A stretch of DNA of 47,648 nt, from the NCBI RefSeq assembly GCF_002115825.1, contig NZ_JFJZ01000034.1, positions 1 to 47,648 on the forward strand. Direction: 5' to 3'. Shown here in pieces: positions 16,374-24,703 of the stretch. The stretch's first letter is position 1; the number at the start of each line of letters is the position of its first letter. This DNA comes from Thalassospira sp. MCCC 1A01428 (GTDB taxonomy: Bacteria; Pseudomonadota; Alphaproteobacteria; Rhodospirillales; Thalassospiraceae). The notes under the pieces were generated by a model. That model had not been told where the DNA came from, searched no databases, and saw only the letters and a program-made list of their open reading frames with translations. Position numbers and translations under genes: made by a program.

Positions 16374-17675
16374 TTAGTTGCTATAGGTATCGTGAAAACG
16401 ACCCAGCAGCTTGTTACCTTCGGTTTCGATCACGTCAAAAGCCTGATCAATGGTTTCTTCGCCATTCATCATTTTGTCGACTTCGTTATAGATCACTTCG
16501 CGGATCTGAACGTAGAAGCCAAGACGATAACCTTTGGTCCATTCGCCGCCTTCTTCGGAAAGCTGCTGAATGCCAACTTCGGCATCCGGGCTTTCTTTAT
16601 AATACCCGTCCTTTTTGGCCAGTTCATAAGCAGCCGTGGTGATCGGAACGTAACCGGTTTCCTTGTGCCAGTAATACTGGGTTTCCGGTTTGGTCAGGAA
16701 TTCAAAGAATTCAGCAACGCCTTTATTTTCTTTATCGGAATGACCCGAGAACGCAAACAGGGATGCACCACCGATAAAGGTGCTTTTCGGGGCATCGCCA
16801 ACACCTTTCCAGTAAGGAAGGGTGGATGTACCAAAATCAAAGGTCGCACTTTTTCGCAAACCACCGAACGAGCCCGACGAGCCCAGCCACATCGCCGCTT
16901 TCTGCTGAAGGAAGGCATCCTGGTTTGCACCCCAGGCGCGACCGTAATAACCAAAATAACCCTCGTCTTTCCATTCCTTCATTTTTTTCCAATGATTTTT
17001 CAGGTCATCATTGTTGTAAAGGATTTTGACGTCGGTGCTGTCGTAACCGTTATTGGCGGTTGCCATCTGAAGGTTATGACGGGACATGAAGTTTTCAAAA
17101 AAGATCCAGGGGCTATGCGATTCAGCAAAGCCTTCGTAACCGGCAGCCTTGAGCTTCGGGGCTATTTCTTCAAATTCCTGCCAGGTTTTCGGCGGGTTTT
17201 GGATGCCTGCTTTGGCAAGCGCGTCTTTATTGAAATACAGAAGCGGGGTCGAGCTGTTGAACGGCATGCCGATCATTTTACCCTTGGAATCCGCATAGAA
17301 ATATCGAACACCGGGGATGTAATCATTGATGTCAAATTTCGAGCCATATTTTTCCAGCAAGTCCTGCACCGGATAAACAGCACCCTTGGCATTGATAATG
17401 GTGGCAGCACCGGCATCAAAGATCTGAATGATGTTGGGCTGGTTTTTCGCGCGAAATGCTGCGATGCCAGCTGTCATTGTATCTTCGTAGCCACCCTTGT
17501 TGATCGGAACGACCTTAAATTCGGACTGGCTCTTGTTAAAATCGTCGGCAATATGGTTAACAACATCACCAAGGGCGCCGTCCATTGCGTGCCACCAGGT
17601 AATTTCGGTTGCTGCACTGGCAGTATTTGCCATTGCAAGCAACGCCGCAGCCGCCATCAGCGTTTTGCGAAACAT
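16374..17675 (-). CDS. ugpB: sn-Glycerol-3-phosphate-binding periplasmic protein UgpB
   Basis: A 433-residue precursor with a signal peptide (MFRKTLMAAAALLAMANTASA). The mature protein starts ATEITWWHAMDGALGDVVN and keeps the UgpB pattern throughout: GIAAFRAKNQPNIIQIFDAG, PFNSSTPLLYFNKDALAKAG, GSSGSFGGLR, FIGGASLFAFSG and KGYRLGFYVQIREV, which align with the ligand pocket of Escherichia coli UgpB that binds glycerol-3-phosphate and glycerophosphocholine. The ATG at 17675 has GGGAGA ten bases upstream; an in-frame extension to 17756 has no signal-peptide logic. It is the first gene of ugpBAEC, followed by an in-operon terminator, with a 600-base AT-rich region before it. Confidence 0.92.
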   Translation of the reverse strand: MFRKTLMAAAALLAMANTASAATEITWWHAMDGALGDVVNHIADDFNKSQSEFKVVPINKGGYEDTMTAGIAAFRAKNQPNIIQIFDAGAATIINAKGAVYPVQDLLEKYGSKFDINDYIPGVRYFYADSKGKMIGMPFNSSTPLLYFNKDALAKAGIQNPPKTWQEFEEIAPKLKAAGYEGFAESHSPWIFFENFMSRHNLQMATANNGYDSTDVKILYNNDDLKNHWKKMKEWKDEGYFGYYGRAWGANQDAFLQQKAAMWLGSSGSFGGLRKSATFDFGTSTLPYWKGVGDAPKSTFIGGASLFAFSGHSDKENKGVAEFFEFLTKPETQYYWHKETGYVPITTAAYELAKKDGYYKESPDAEVGIQQLSEEGGEWTKGYRLGFYVQIREVIYNEVDKMMNGEETIDQAFDVIETEGNKLLGRFHDTYSN

Positions 17676-18180
17676 GATTCCGTAATCTCCCAAATAAAAA
17701 AATCGCTCGCTTTGGCTGCCCTGTTCGCAGCCCAAACAACACGCATGTTTATCCAATGCGATGGCAATTCACTCAAATGACAGTTTTCGGAAACTTCTAT
17801 TTAGGACAAAAATAAGGTTCATTTCTACAGCAAAAGTCACAATTTATTTTCATATGAACAATAAAAAAGGTCGAATCAATTTTAAAATTGAACGTCAACT
17901 GCTTAAATTTAATGATTGAAAAATGTCATCAATCTGAAATATCAGTAAATATGCCGTGTTTAGAAAATAAAGGGCAATATTCATACTCAAAGGTTGAATT
18001 AAATTTTTTAATTATAAATAAAAGCGGTTTTCAATCGAATCGACAAATGAAAACCACTGAACCTTTTTGCTTGTTCAACCACTCGTACGTCGTAAAGATT
18101 TTGGCTGAAATTGCACCATTTAAAGTGCAAGAGAAAACGCCTTGATGGTATGATAAAGACAAGGTTGCGCCAGACCAAAA
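17676..18180. other. AT-rich intergenic region upstream of ugpB
   Basis: About 500 bases without a convincing gene and noticeably richer in A and T than the flanks. It must hold the ugpB promoter. On the minus strand there is one exact Pho-box half-site (CTGTCAT, 17783-17777) about 100 bases before ugpB; the second half four bases on is poor (GTGAATT). An 85-codon frame at 17888-18145 starts with TTG, has no ribosome site, and I do not support it. Confidence 0.5.
17777..17783 (-). promoter_or_regulatory. Possible Pho-box half-site upstream of ugpB
   Basis: CTGTCAT on the minus strand equals one half of the PhoB consensus CTGTCAT-N4-CTGTCAT. The expected second half is not conserved. ugp operons are phosphate-starvation genes in many bacteria, which is the only reason to note it. 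Confidence 0.2.
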
Positions 18181-18217
18181 AGACGAAGGGTGTTAACCGG
18201 TTCTGGTTAACACCCTT
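18170..18217 (-). terminator. Terminator of the polyamine transporter operon
   Basis: AAGGGTGTTAACC (18186-18198) and GGTTAACACCCTT (18205-18217) form a perfect 13-bp stem with a six-base loop. The minus-strand RNA continues CGTCTTTTTGG. It lies about 60 bases after the last permease stop. Confidence 0.85.
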
Positions 18218-18279
18218 TGACATTTGCATTTGATTAATTGGCTTGAAACAACGCATCGGAAAGCCAATTACCACAATGC

Positions 18280-19140
18280 CTATTTGGAACTACGGTCTCG
18301 CTGGGCAAAAACCGATATCAAGGCAAGGCCACCTGAAACCACCATTAACAAAAGTGACAGGGCGTTTAGCGCCGGGGTCGATCCCTGTTTTAAACGGTCA
18401 AACATCGCAATTGTCAAAGGGGCATCCGACCCCACCAACATCAGGGTGGTGTTGAAATTTTCAAATGACATCAGAAACGAAACAATCGCAGCCCCGATCA
18501 GGGCCGGTTTCAAATAGGGAATGGTGATGGTGCGAATGGCGTCCGCCCGGCTTGCGCCAAGGTTAAGGGCCGCTTCCTCCAGCGTAATGTCAAATTTGCG
18601 CAGGCGAGCGGATATCACCAGAGTCGTGATTGTGGTGATGAAAGCAAACTGGCCAATTATAACCAGAAACAGACCGGGTCGTAAAAAGTCCAGATCCCAA
18701 CCAATCGCTTCTTCAACACCATTGGCAATGGCGTTGGAAAACACCAGAATCGAAATCCCTAAAATCACACCGGGAATAACCAGCGGTGAAATAGCCAGCA
18801 TATACAGCAGGTTTTTGCCCGGAAAGCGGGCGCGCTCGAACAAAAATGCATTACAGGTGCCAACGGTGACCGATAACAGCGTCACCCATACCGCAACAAA
18901 GGCCGATGTGCCGATACTCCGCAACAACGCGCTATCGTGGAAAATACCAATATAGGGCGCCGTATCACCAAAAAACCACGCCAGCGTCGCACCTTCCCAC
19001 GGCATTGAGGGAAACAGGCTATCGTTAAAGGCAAACACACCCACAACCACCAACGGCGCGGCCAGATAGACAAAAAACAACGTTACATAGGCACCATAAA
19101 TGCCCTTGGCATAACGCGACTGCGGAATGGAAGGTATCAT
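18280..19140 (-). CDS. Polyamine ABC transporter permease (PotC/PotI type)
   Basis: A 286-residue permease with six predicted membrane helices, beginning GIYGAYVTLFFVYLAAPLVVVGVFAFNDS, the usual opening of PotC/PotI proteins. The EAA loop LEEAALNLGASRADAIRTITIPYL lies near residue 195 and is followed by SFLMSFENFNTTLMLVG, very like the SFDNFNTTFFVVG-type stretch of this family. The ATG at 19140 lies nine bases after the stop of the partner permease. It is the last gene of the operon before a strong terminator. Putrescine or spermidine is the likely substrate, but related importers carry other small cations. Confidence 0.87.
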   Translation of the reverse strand: MIPSIPQSRYAKGIYGAYVTLFFVYLAAPLVVVGVFAFNDSLFPSMPWEGATLAWFFGDTAPYIGIFHDSALLRSIGTSAFVAVWVTLLSVTVGTCNAFLFERARFPGKNLLYMLAISPLVIPGVILGISILVFSNAIANGVEEAIGWDLDFLRPGLFLVIIGQFAFITTITTLVISARLRKFDITLEEAALNLGASRADAIRTITIPYLKPALIGAAIVSFLMSFENFNTTLMLVGSDAPLTIAMFDRLKQGSTPALNALSLLLMVVSGGLALISVFAQRDRSSK

Positions 19141-19149
19141 AATGGCCCC

Positions 19150-20031
19150 CTAGCCGACGGTATCGGATAATGTTTGGCGGCTAAGCTTTAATCCCAACCA
19201 AACAATTAGCGACGACAACACCAGCAATAAAAACCCGAAAGCCGACCCTGATTCCCAGTTAAACCGGGTAATGAACTGGGTATAGATTTGTTCGGTAAAC
19301 CACAGGCTGCTTTTGCCGCCCAGAAGGTTTGGCGTCAGATAATTGCCAAGTGTCAGCATGAAAACAACAATACAGCCTGATGCAATACCGGGCATGGCGT
19401 GGGGAATGACAATATCGCGGGTGACAGTAAAGGCGTTACCGCCCAGATCGTAACCGGCCTCGATCAGGCTGTCGTCCAGGCTATCAAGAACAGATACCAG
19501 CGGCACCACCATAAACAGCATTGATGTATAAACCAGCCCCACCATGATGGTGACATCGTTATACAGCATTTCGACGGGACCATCGACCAGCCCGGCCCAC
19601 TGCAAGAAATGGCTGATAACGCCGCTTTCGCGCAGCAAAATCATCCAGCCAAAGGTACGCACCAGTTCGCTGACCCAGAACGGGATCAGGCACATCAGAA
19701 ACAAAACGCTTTTGCCCCTGCCCCGCATCACCTTTGCAATATAATAGGAAATCGGAAAACCGATTACCAATGTCAGCGCGGTTGCCAAAATCGACATGGT
19801 CGCGGTACGGACATAGGTGTTCCAATAAAGTGGTTCGGTAAAAAACTCGATATAATTGGTAAAACTAAACGCATATTTGCCATACGAAATACGTTCGCGT
19901 AACGACACCATCAGCAAATCAAGATGTGGTAATATCACCAGCAATAGCAGCCACAGCAGCAATGGCGTCGCCATCAGCAACACGCCCAGTTTCAAGCCGC
20001 CACCAGCAACAGAACCCGATGCGTTCTTCAT
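19150..20031 (-). CDS. Polyamine ABC transporter permease (PotB/PotH type)
   Basis: A 293-residue permease of the PotB/PotH group. The first helix (GVLLMATPLLLWLLLLVILPHLDLL) is followed by a periplasmic loop with ISYGKYAFSFTNYIEFF, and the cytoplasmic loop IEAGYDLGGNAFTVTRDIVIPHAMPG is the EAA motif. The family feature MCLIPFWVSELVRTFGWMILL is present. The start is the ATG at 20031, which overlaps the ATPase stop as ATGA; a longer frame to 20085 lies inside the ATPase gene and is not needed. Together with the 18280 gene it forms the channel. Confidence 0.87.
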   Translation of the reverse strand: MKNASGSVAGGGLKLGVLLMATPLLLWLLLLVILPHLDLLMVSLRERISYGKYAFSFTNYIEFFTEPLYWNTYVRTATMSILATALTLVIGFPISYYIAKVMRGRGKSVLFLMCLIPFWVSELVRTFGWMILLRESGVISHFLQWAGLVDGPVEMLYNDVTIMVGLVYTSMLFMVVPLVSVLDSLDDSLIEAGYDLGGNAFTVTRDIVIPHAMPGIASGCIVVFMLTLGNYLTPNLLGGKSSLWFTEQIYTQFITRFNWESGSAFGFLLLVLSSLIVWLGLKLSRQTLSDTVG

Positions 20032-21182
20032 GCGACTGCCTCGCCGCTTGCATCTGCCTGGGCCGGTTTCGTATTCGGGAAGCATTTTGTCTGGCCAGCA
20101 CTCCAGCTTAAATCCAGTTCATCGCCATTGCGCAATCCTGCGAACGCCCCGGTTTGCGGCAAGGCCACGTTCATTTCGTGTCCGGTTGTGGTTTCGCGTA
20201 ACTGGACACTGCTGGCAGCGCCGTTAAATAACAGGTTTTCAACCCGTCCCTGCATTGCATTAAGACCTGATGTTGCGACGGGCCCCTGGCCCTTGGCCGC
20301 AATGGTGATGGCTTCGGGCCGAACAAAAACATCCATCCGCTGTCCCGCAACCAGGTCAGGGTTGGTGACTTGCGTGGGATCGGTATAAATAACACCACCA
20401 CTATCAAGGCGAATAATTGCCTTGCCATCTGCAACAGTTTCAAACGTCCCTTGCCAGCGATTGCTTTCGCCGACAAACCCGGCAACGAATGGCGTGTCAG
20501 GCTGATAATACAGCTCCTGCGGGGTGCCAACCTGTTCAAACCGGCCCGCATTCATCACCGCAACCTGATCGGACATTACCAGGGCTTCAGACTGATCATG
20601 GGTAATATAAACAAAGGTGGTGCCAATTTCGTGCTGAAGCTGTTTTAGCTCGACTTTCATATGCTCGCGCAATTTCAAATCAAGTGCGCCTAGCGGTTCG
20701 TCAAGCAACAAAACAGCCGGTTCAAGTACAAGGCAACGCGCAATGGCGATACGTTGTTTCTGGCCACCCGATAGTTGGCTGATCTGTTTTTGCCCGGAAT
20801 CGGGCAAACCTACACGGGCCAGGGTTTCAGCAACCTTTTTATCAATAGTGGCGCGGCCCACCCCGCGCCGACGCAATCCATAGGCAACGTTTTGTGCAAC
20901 ATTCATCATCGGGAACAGGGCCAGATGTTGAAACACCATATTGACCGGGCGCCGGTTAGGCGCAACACCCAGGACCGATTTTCCCTTAATCAGGATATCA
21001 CCCGCCGTTGGTTCGATAAACCCTGCCAACATACGCAAAAGAGTTGTTTTACCGCAGCCGCTTGGCCCCAGAATGGAAAAAAAAGACCCTTGCGGAATGG
21101 TCAGTGAAACCTGATCCACAGCCGTAAACTGGCCAAATTTCTTAACAACATCGCGGCATTCCAAATCAAACTGGTCGGCCAT
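20028..21182 (-). CDS. potA: Polyamine ABC transporter ATPase (PotA/PotG type)
   Basis: A 384-residue ATPase. Walker A GPSGCGKTTLLR lies near residue 38, Q-loop VFQHLALFPMMNVAQNVAYG, signature LSGGQKQRIAIARCL near 140, Walker B VLLLDEPLGALDLKLR and switch ITHDQSEALVMSD. After the nucleotide domain, residues from about 240 form the TOBE domain typical of PotA/PotG. Its ATG has GGGGT a few bases upstream. It is separated from the binding-protein gene by 122 bases that hold a hairpin and a possible internal promoter, and overlaps the next permease by ATGA. The gene symbol is by family resemblance; PotG is equally possible. Confidence 0.87.
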   Translation of the reverse strand: MADQFDLECRDVVKKFGQFTAVDQVSLTIPQGSFFSILGPSGCGKTTLLRMLAGFIEPTAGDILIKGKSVLGVAPNRRPVNMVFQHLALFPMMNVAQNVAYGLRRRGVGRATIDKKVAETLARVGLPDSGQKQISQLSGGQKQRIAIARCLVLEPAVLLLDEPLGALDLKLREHMKVELKQLQHEIGTTFVYITHDQSEALVMSDQVAVMNAGRFEQVGTPQELYYQPDTPFVAGFVGESNRWQGTFETVADGKAIIRLDSGGVIYTDPTQVTNPDLVAGQRMDVFVRPEAITIAAKGQGPVATSGLNAMQGRVENLLFNGAASSVQLRETTTGHEMNVALPQTGAFAGLRNGDELDLSWSAGQTKCFPNTKPAQADASGEAVA

Positions 21183-21213
21183 GCTTACCCCGAACTTATC
21201 CTGGATATTATTA

Positions 21214-21240
21214 ATTATATAGATACGAAATTGATCGTAT
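21214..21240 (-). promoter_or_regulatory. Possible internal promoter with operator before the ATPase gene
   Basis: On the minus strand a consensus -10 TATAAT (21219-21214) is preceded by an inverted repeat ATACGA-N6-TCGTAT (21223-21240) that covers the spacer and -35 area. No good -35 hexamer is visible, so an activator-dependent promoter or a repressor site is possible. Confidence 0.3.
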
Positions 21241-21243
21241 ATT

Positions 21244-21259
21244 TTTGTTTATAAACAAA
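21244..21259. repeat. 16-base perfect palindrome
   Basis: TTTGTTTATAAACAAA is a perfect palindrome between the binding-protein hairpin and the candidate internal promoter. It may be a protein-binding site or serve as the U-rich tail region of the preceding hairpin. Confidence 0.4.
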
Positions 21260-21260
21260 T

Positions 21261-21292
21261 ATGGCACCTCCGAACATTATCGGAGATGCCAT
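21261..21292 (-). terminator. Intercistronic hairpin after the polyamine-binding-protein gene
   Basis: ATGGCACCTCCGA (21261-21273) faces TCGGAGATGCCAT (21280-21292). The single mismatch is a G-U pair in the minus-strand RNA, giving a 13-bp stem with a six-base loop, followed by ATATTTGTTTA. It begins 13 bases after the stop of the binding-protein gene and probably acts as a leaky terminator or 3' stabiliser. Confidence 0.75.
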
Positions 21293-21304
21293 TTTTATCA
21301 AATG

Positions 21305-22390
21305 TTACTGGGCAGCTTTGACCCGGTCCAGTGCTTTACCTTCAAGGGTTTCCAGACCGGCAGGAACCGGCGGATACCATTTGATATTATCAAGGGCTTC
21401 CTGCGGGAAGCTGTTCTTGAACTGGGCTTTCAACTTGTCTTCAGCAAAATCATCAGCCCCTTTGGATGCCGTAAAGTTACCGGCACTTGCGGTAATTTTG
21501 GCCGCAATTTCCGGCTGCATGACAAAGTTGATCCATTTGTATGCCGCATCTTCATTTTCAGATTTGCGTGGCAGGGCAAAGGTATCAACCCAACCCAGCG
21601 CCCCTGATTTCGGTGCAACAAAGGTAATGTCGGCATTATCGTTGTTAAGCTTCCACCCGCCAGTATCCCATGCCATGGCAGCAACAACTTCACCCGAACG
21701 TACCAGGTTCAGCAGCGCATCGCCGCCTTCCCAATAGGTTTTCACATTCGGTTTGCACTCAATCAGTTTTTCCTGAACTTTATCAAGAATTTCCTGATAT
21801 TTCGCCTCATCAGTATAAGCTGCAAACGGGTCCATGCCCATGGCAAAGGCAAAACCGATCAGGGTTGGGCGCTTCAGACGGTAGGAAACCTTGCCAGCAA
21901 CGCTGTCATTGCAAAGATCGGTATAGTCCTTAACGTCGGCCGCCTTTTTGGTATCAACAACAAGACCGCTGGTGCCCCAGATATGCGGCAAGCCGTAAAC
22001 CTTGCCATCAACCGTGGTGTTGGTTTTGGTCGCAGCCAGCATTGACGGAATAAACTGTGCTGCATCAACCTTGGACAGATCCATCGGTTTGTAGATACCA
22101 TATTCCATCTGGGCACCGGCAATACGGTCCTGTGACGGTTGGGCAAGGTCAAAACCGCCGCCGCCGGTGGCACGCAATTTCGAAATCATGTCTTCATTGT
22201 TTGACAGGGTTACTTCGACATCAATGCCGGTTTCCTTTTCAAACATCTGGATAACGTCATCCGGGGCATAACCACCCCAGGTCAGCAAACGCAATTCTTC
22301 TGCCTGGGCAGTACCTGCCAGCATCATCACACCTGCCAGTGCAGAAACACCGAACATGGTTGCGCGCAGCGAACCGGTATTTTTAGACAT
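21305..22390 (-). CDS. Polyamine-type periplasmic binding protein (PotD/PotF family)
   Basis: A 361-residue precursor with a signal peptide ending near residue 30 (AGVMMLAGTAQA). The mature protein opens EELRLLTWGGYAPDDVI, the family hallmark, and continues with GGGGFDLAQPSQD, YGLPHIWGTSGLVVD and AAMAWDTGGWKL, all characteristic of PotD/PotF-like proteins that deliver spermidine or putrescine to the membrane complex. FAMGMDP and YKWINFVMQPEIAAKIT are also in keeping. It is the first gene of a four-gene minus-strand operon (binding protein, ATPase, two permeases). The 5' region carries a hairpin and repeated AACGAAA motifs. The substrate is inferred from the family only. Confidence 0.87.
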   Translation of the reverse strand: MSKNTGSLRATMFGVSALAGVMMLAGTAQAEELRLLTWGGYAPDDVIQMFEKETGIDVEVTLSNNEDMISKLRATGGGGFDLAQPSQDRIAGAQMEYGIYKPMDLSKVDAAQFIPSMLAATKTNTTVDGKVYGLPHIWGTSGLVVDTKKAADVKDYTDLCNDSVAGKVSYRLKRPTLIGFAFAMGMDPFAAYTDEAKYQEILDKVQEKLIECKPNVKTYWEGGDALLNLVRSGEVVAAMAWDTGGWKLNNDNADITFVAPKSGALGWVDTFALPRKSENEDAAYKWINFVMQPEIAAKITASAGNFTASKGADDFAEDKLKAQFKNSFPQEALDNIKWYPPVPAGLETLEGKALDRVKAAQ

Positions 22391-22441
22391 TGTAACGAAC
22401 CCCTTTGTTGACGAAATTCAAAATCTGCCACCAATCACAGC

Positions 22442-22463
22442 CCCCATAGCCCGCGCTATGGGG
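22442..22463. other. Hairpin in the 5' region of the polyamine operon
   Basis: CCCCATAGC (22442-22450) and GCTATGGGG (22455-22463) form a perfect 9-bp stem with a four-base loop, about 50-70 bases before the binding-protein start. No U-run follows, so it is more likely a leader structure or protein-binding site than a terminator. Confidence 0.5.
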
Positions 22464-22498
22464 CACCGCCGAATGATATTATCAGCAAATTTTATGTT

Positions 22499-22556
22499 GA
22501 AACGAAACCAAAAAGACCAATTTCGTTTTCTATTGAACTTTTCGTTACAAGTTTCG
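22499..22556. repeat. Cluster of TTTCGTT/AACGAAA motifs upstream of the polyamine operon
   Basis: GAAACGAAAC (22499-22508), TTTCGTTTTC (22521-22530), TTTTCGTT (22539-22546) and GTTTCG (22551-22556) lie in 58 bases, about 110-165 bases before the binding-protein start. The clustering suggests a regulator-binding region. Confidence 0.35.
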
Positions 22557-22637
22557 CCATGTTTTGCCTCAAATCGCAAGTTAAAGTTCTGCAACAAAAT
22601 TTGCGAAACAATGCGGGCGTTTCAGATATCCGCATAC

Positions 22638-22668
22638 GAAAAAAGGGTGGCCCGCAAGACCACCCTTT
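22638..22668 (-). terminator. Terminator of the murQ-sugar transporter operon
   Basis: AAAGGGTGG (22642-22650) and CCACCCTTT (22660-22668) form a perfect 9-bp stem with a nine-base loop. On the minus strand the stem ends in CCACCCTTTTTTCG, giving a U-run. It lies about 30 bases after the ATPase stop. Confidence 0.8.
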
Positions 22669-22696
22669 AATCAGCAGATATCGTAACGGAAAGGTC

Positions 22697-23815
22697 CTAT
22701 TCGTCGGCGCTATATTCGGCGGGGCAGTTTACCTTGGTAAAGGCTTTGCCGTTTTCGTCAAACAGGTGGGCAGCGCCGCCATCGGCAGCGGCAGTAACCT
22801 TTTCGCCAATTTTTACCCGGCTGTGGCCCGGTGCGCGCAAGGTTACCCGATCACCGTTGGGCAAGCCGACATATAGATATGTGGAGTCGCCCAGCTTTTC
22901 GACAACCTCTACCTCACCGGTAACCGGCAAATCGCCATCGCGGTTTAGTTCAAGATGTTCGGGCCGAATACCCAGTTCCACTTCCTTGCCCACCTGCCCG
23001 GCAGGAACAGCAAACGGCAAAATGGCCGTGCCGCCACCAGGCATTTCAACGGTGACAGTTTCGGCCCCGGTTGCCGTAATTTTTACCCGGGTAAAATTCA
23101 TCGCAGGCGAGCCGATAAACCCGGCCACAAACCGGGTTTTAGGATGATGATAAAGCGTCATTGGCGAGCCAACCTGTTCTACCCTGCCCGCATTCATCAC
23201 CACGATTTTATCCGCCAGCGTCATGGCTTCGATCTGGTCGTGCGTGACATAAACGATGGTGGATTTCAGTTTTTGATGCAGTTTGGCAATTTCGATCCGG
23301 GTTTGCACCCGCAAGGCGGCATCAAGGTTTGACAACGGTTCATCAAACAGAAAAACCTTTGGCTGGCGCACAATGGCACGACCAATGGCAACACGCTGGC
23401 GCTGCCCGCCAGAAAGTTCGGACGGACGACGGTCCAGCAGGTTGTCAAGCTGCAAGGTGGATGCGGCGGCACGAACCCGCTGATCAAGCGCGGATTTATC
23501 GGTTTTTGCCAGTTTGAGGCCAAAGGCCATGTTCTTGTAAACCGTCATATGCGGATACAGCGCATATGACTGAAACACCATGGCAATACCGCGATCCTTG
23601 GGGGTTTTGTTATTTACGATATCCCCGTCGATCATAAGGTCGCCGCCAGTAATATCTTCCAATCCTGCAATGATGCGCAGCAGGGTTGATTTGCCGCAGC
23701 CCGACGGGCCGACAAAAACAACAAACTCCCCGTCTTTCACATCCAGATCAATGCCATGCAGCACATCAACAGCGCCATAGCTCTTGCGGATCTGGTCCAG
23801 TTTCAAATCGGCCAT
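22697..23815 (-). CDS. Sugar ABC transporter ATPase (UgpC/MsmK type)
   Basis: A 372-residue CUT1 ATPase: Walker [13 protein letters not shown] near residue 37, Q-loop [20 protein letters not shown], signature [15 protein letters not shown] near 134, Walker [17 protein letters not shown], switch [14 protein letters not shown], then the regulatory TOBE/OB domain to the C-terminus. It closely parallels the ugpC copy at 13.4 kb but is clearly distinct in its C-terminal third. Ribosome site AGGAG is 11 bases upstream of the ATG. It is the last gene of murQ-SBP-permease-permease-ATPase; an amino-sugar substrate is inferred from the neighbours. Confidence 0.88.
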   Translation of the reverse strand: MADLKLDQIRKSYGAVDVLHGIDLDVKDGEFVVFVGPSGCGKSTLLRIIAGLEDITGGDLMIDGDIVNNKTPKDRGIAMVFQSYALYPHMTVYKNMAFGLKLAKTDKSALDQRVRAAASTLQLDNLLDRRPSELSGGQRQRVAIGRAIVRQPKVFLFDEPLSNLDAALRVQTRIEIAKLHQKLKSTIVYVTHDQIEAMTLADKIVVMNAGRVEQVGSPMTLYHHPKTRFVAGFIGSPAMNFTRVKITATGAETVTVEMPGGGTAILPFAVPAGQVGKEVELGIRPEHLELNRDGDLPVTGEVEVVEKLGDSTYLYVGLPNGDRVTLRAPGHSRVKIGEKVTAAADGGAAHLFDENGKAFTKVNCPAEYSADE

Positions 23816-23843
23816 TTTTTAAAGTGCTCCTGTAACCCGTAAA

Positions 23844-24689
23844 TCACTTCACTGCGCCAGATGTCAGGCCGCGGATCAGTTGGCGGGAAAAAATCAGATA
23901 AAGGATCAGGATGGGAATGATTGCCAGGCTAAGCGACGCCAGAACCGCGTTCCAGTCTGTTACATATTGCCCGATAAACTGCTGCACACCGAGAGTGATG
24001 GTCTGCTTGCCATCGCCCGGTGCCAGGATCAACGGAAACCACAAGTCGTTCCAGATCGGGATCATGGTAAAGACCGCAACCGTTGCCACAGCCGGGCGTA
24101 CCAGCGGCAGGATAATGGCAAAAAAGATCTTGAATTCACCCACCCCGTCACAACGGGCGGCTTCTTTCAAATCCTTGGGGATCTGATGCATGAATTCTGT
24201 CAAAATGAAAATAGCCAAAGGCAAGCCTTGCGCCACATAAACCAGCACCAGCGACGTCAACGTATTCACCAGCCCCAAATCGACCATCAGGCTAAGAATG
24301 GACACAGTACCAAGGCGAATTGGCACCATGATGCCAATGGCAAGATAAATTGCCAGTGCGGTATTGAGCGGAAATTTATATTCCGACAAGGCCCAGGCCG
24401 CCATTGCGGCCAGCAACAGCACAACAACAATCGTGACGACCGTTACCGAAATACTGTTGAAAAAATAGGTTCCGAAATCGGCTTTGTCCAAAACCTTCTC
24501 AAAACCCGACAGACTGAAGGTTTGAGTTGTTGGCAGGGCCATCGGTTCGCGAAAAATACCCTTGCGGGATTTAAAGGCATTAATCACGATCAAAAATACA
24601 GGATAAAGCGCAATCAGCGTATAGCTTAGCAAGACCGCGTGAACGATAACGGCGCGGGATGCATGATCCTTGCGAACATTTAAAGCCAT
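23844..24689 (-). CDS. Sugar ABC transporter permease (CUT1, second subunit)
   Basis: A 281-residue permease with six predicted membrane segments. The EAA loop LKEAARCDGVGEFKIFFAII lies near residue 180 and the C-terminus FSRQLIRGLTSGAVK is typical of CUT1 second permeases. The periplasmic loop FREPMALPTTQTFSLSGFEKVL is a common LacG/MsmG-type feature. It follows the first permease by 14 bases and precedes the ATPase by 28, so all are on one message. A role in amino-sugar uptake follows from the location next to murQ and the nag genes. Confidence 0.86.
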   Translation of the reverse strand: MALNVRKDHASRAVIVHAVLLSYTLIALYPVFLIVINAFKSRKGIFREPMALPTTQTFSLSGFEKVLDKADFGTYFFNSISVTVVTIVVVLLLAAMAAWALSEYKFPLNTALAIYLAIGIMVPIRLGTVSILSLMVDLGLVNTLTSLVLVYVAQGLPLAIFILTEFMHQIPKDLKEAARCDGVGEFKIFFAIILPLVRPAVATVAVFTMIPIWNDLWFPLILAPGDGKQTITLGVQQFIGQYVTDWNAVLASLSLAIIPILILYLIFSRQLIRGLTSGAVK

Positions 24690-24703
24690 GAATGCAGCCC
24701 CTT

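Noticed and set aside
16392..17780. 462-codon open frame antisense to ugpB
   Set aside because: It mirrors ugpB on the opposite strand; ugpB has a signal peptide and family motifs, while the antisense product has none. It is a by-product of codon usage.
17888..18145. Open frame of 85 codons in the AT-rich gap before ugpB
   Set aside because: It starts with TTG, has no ribosome site, has unusual composition and no recognisable motif; long AT-rich gaps give such frames by chance.
23880..24629. 249-codon open frame antisense to the second sugar permease
   Set aside because: It lies wholly inside the permease gene, and the product is a polar mixture without any motif.
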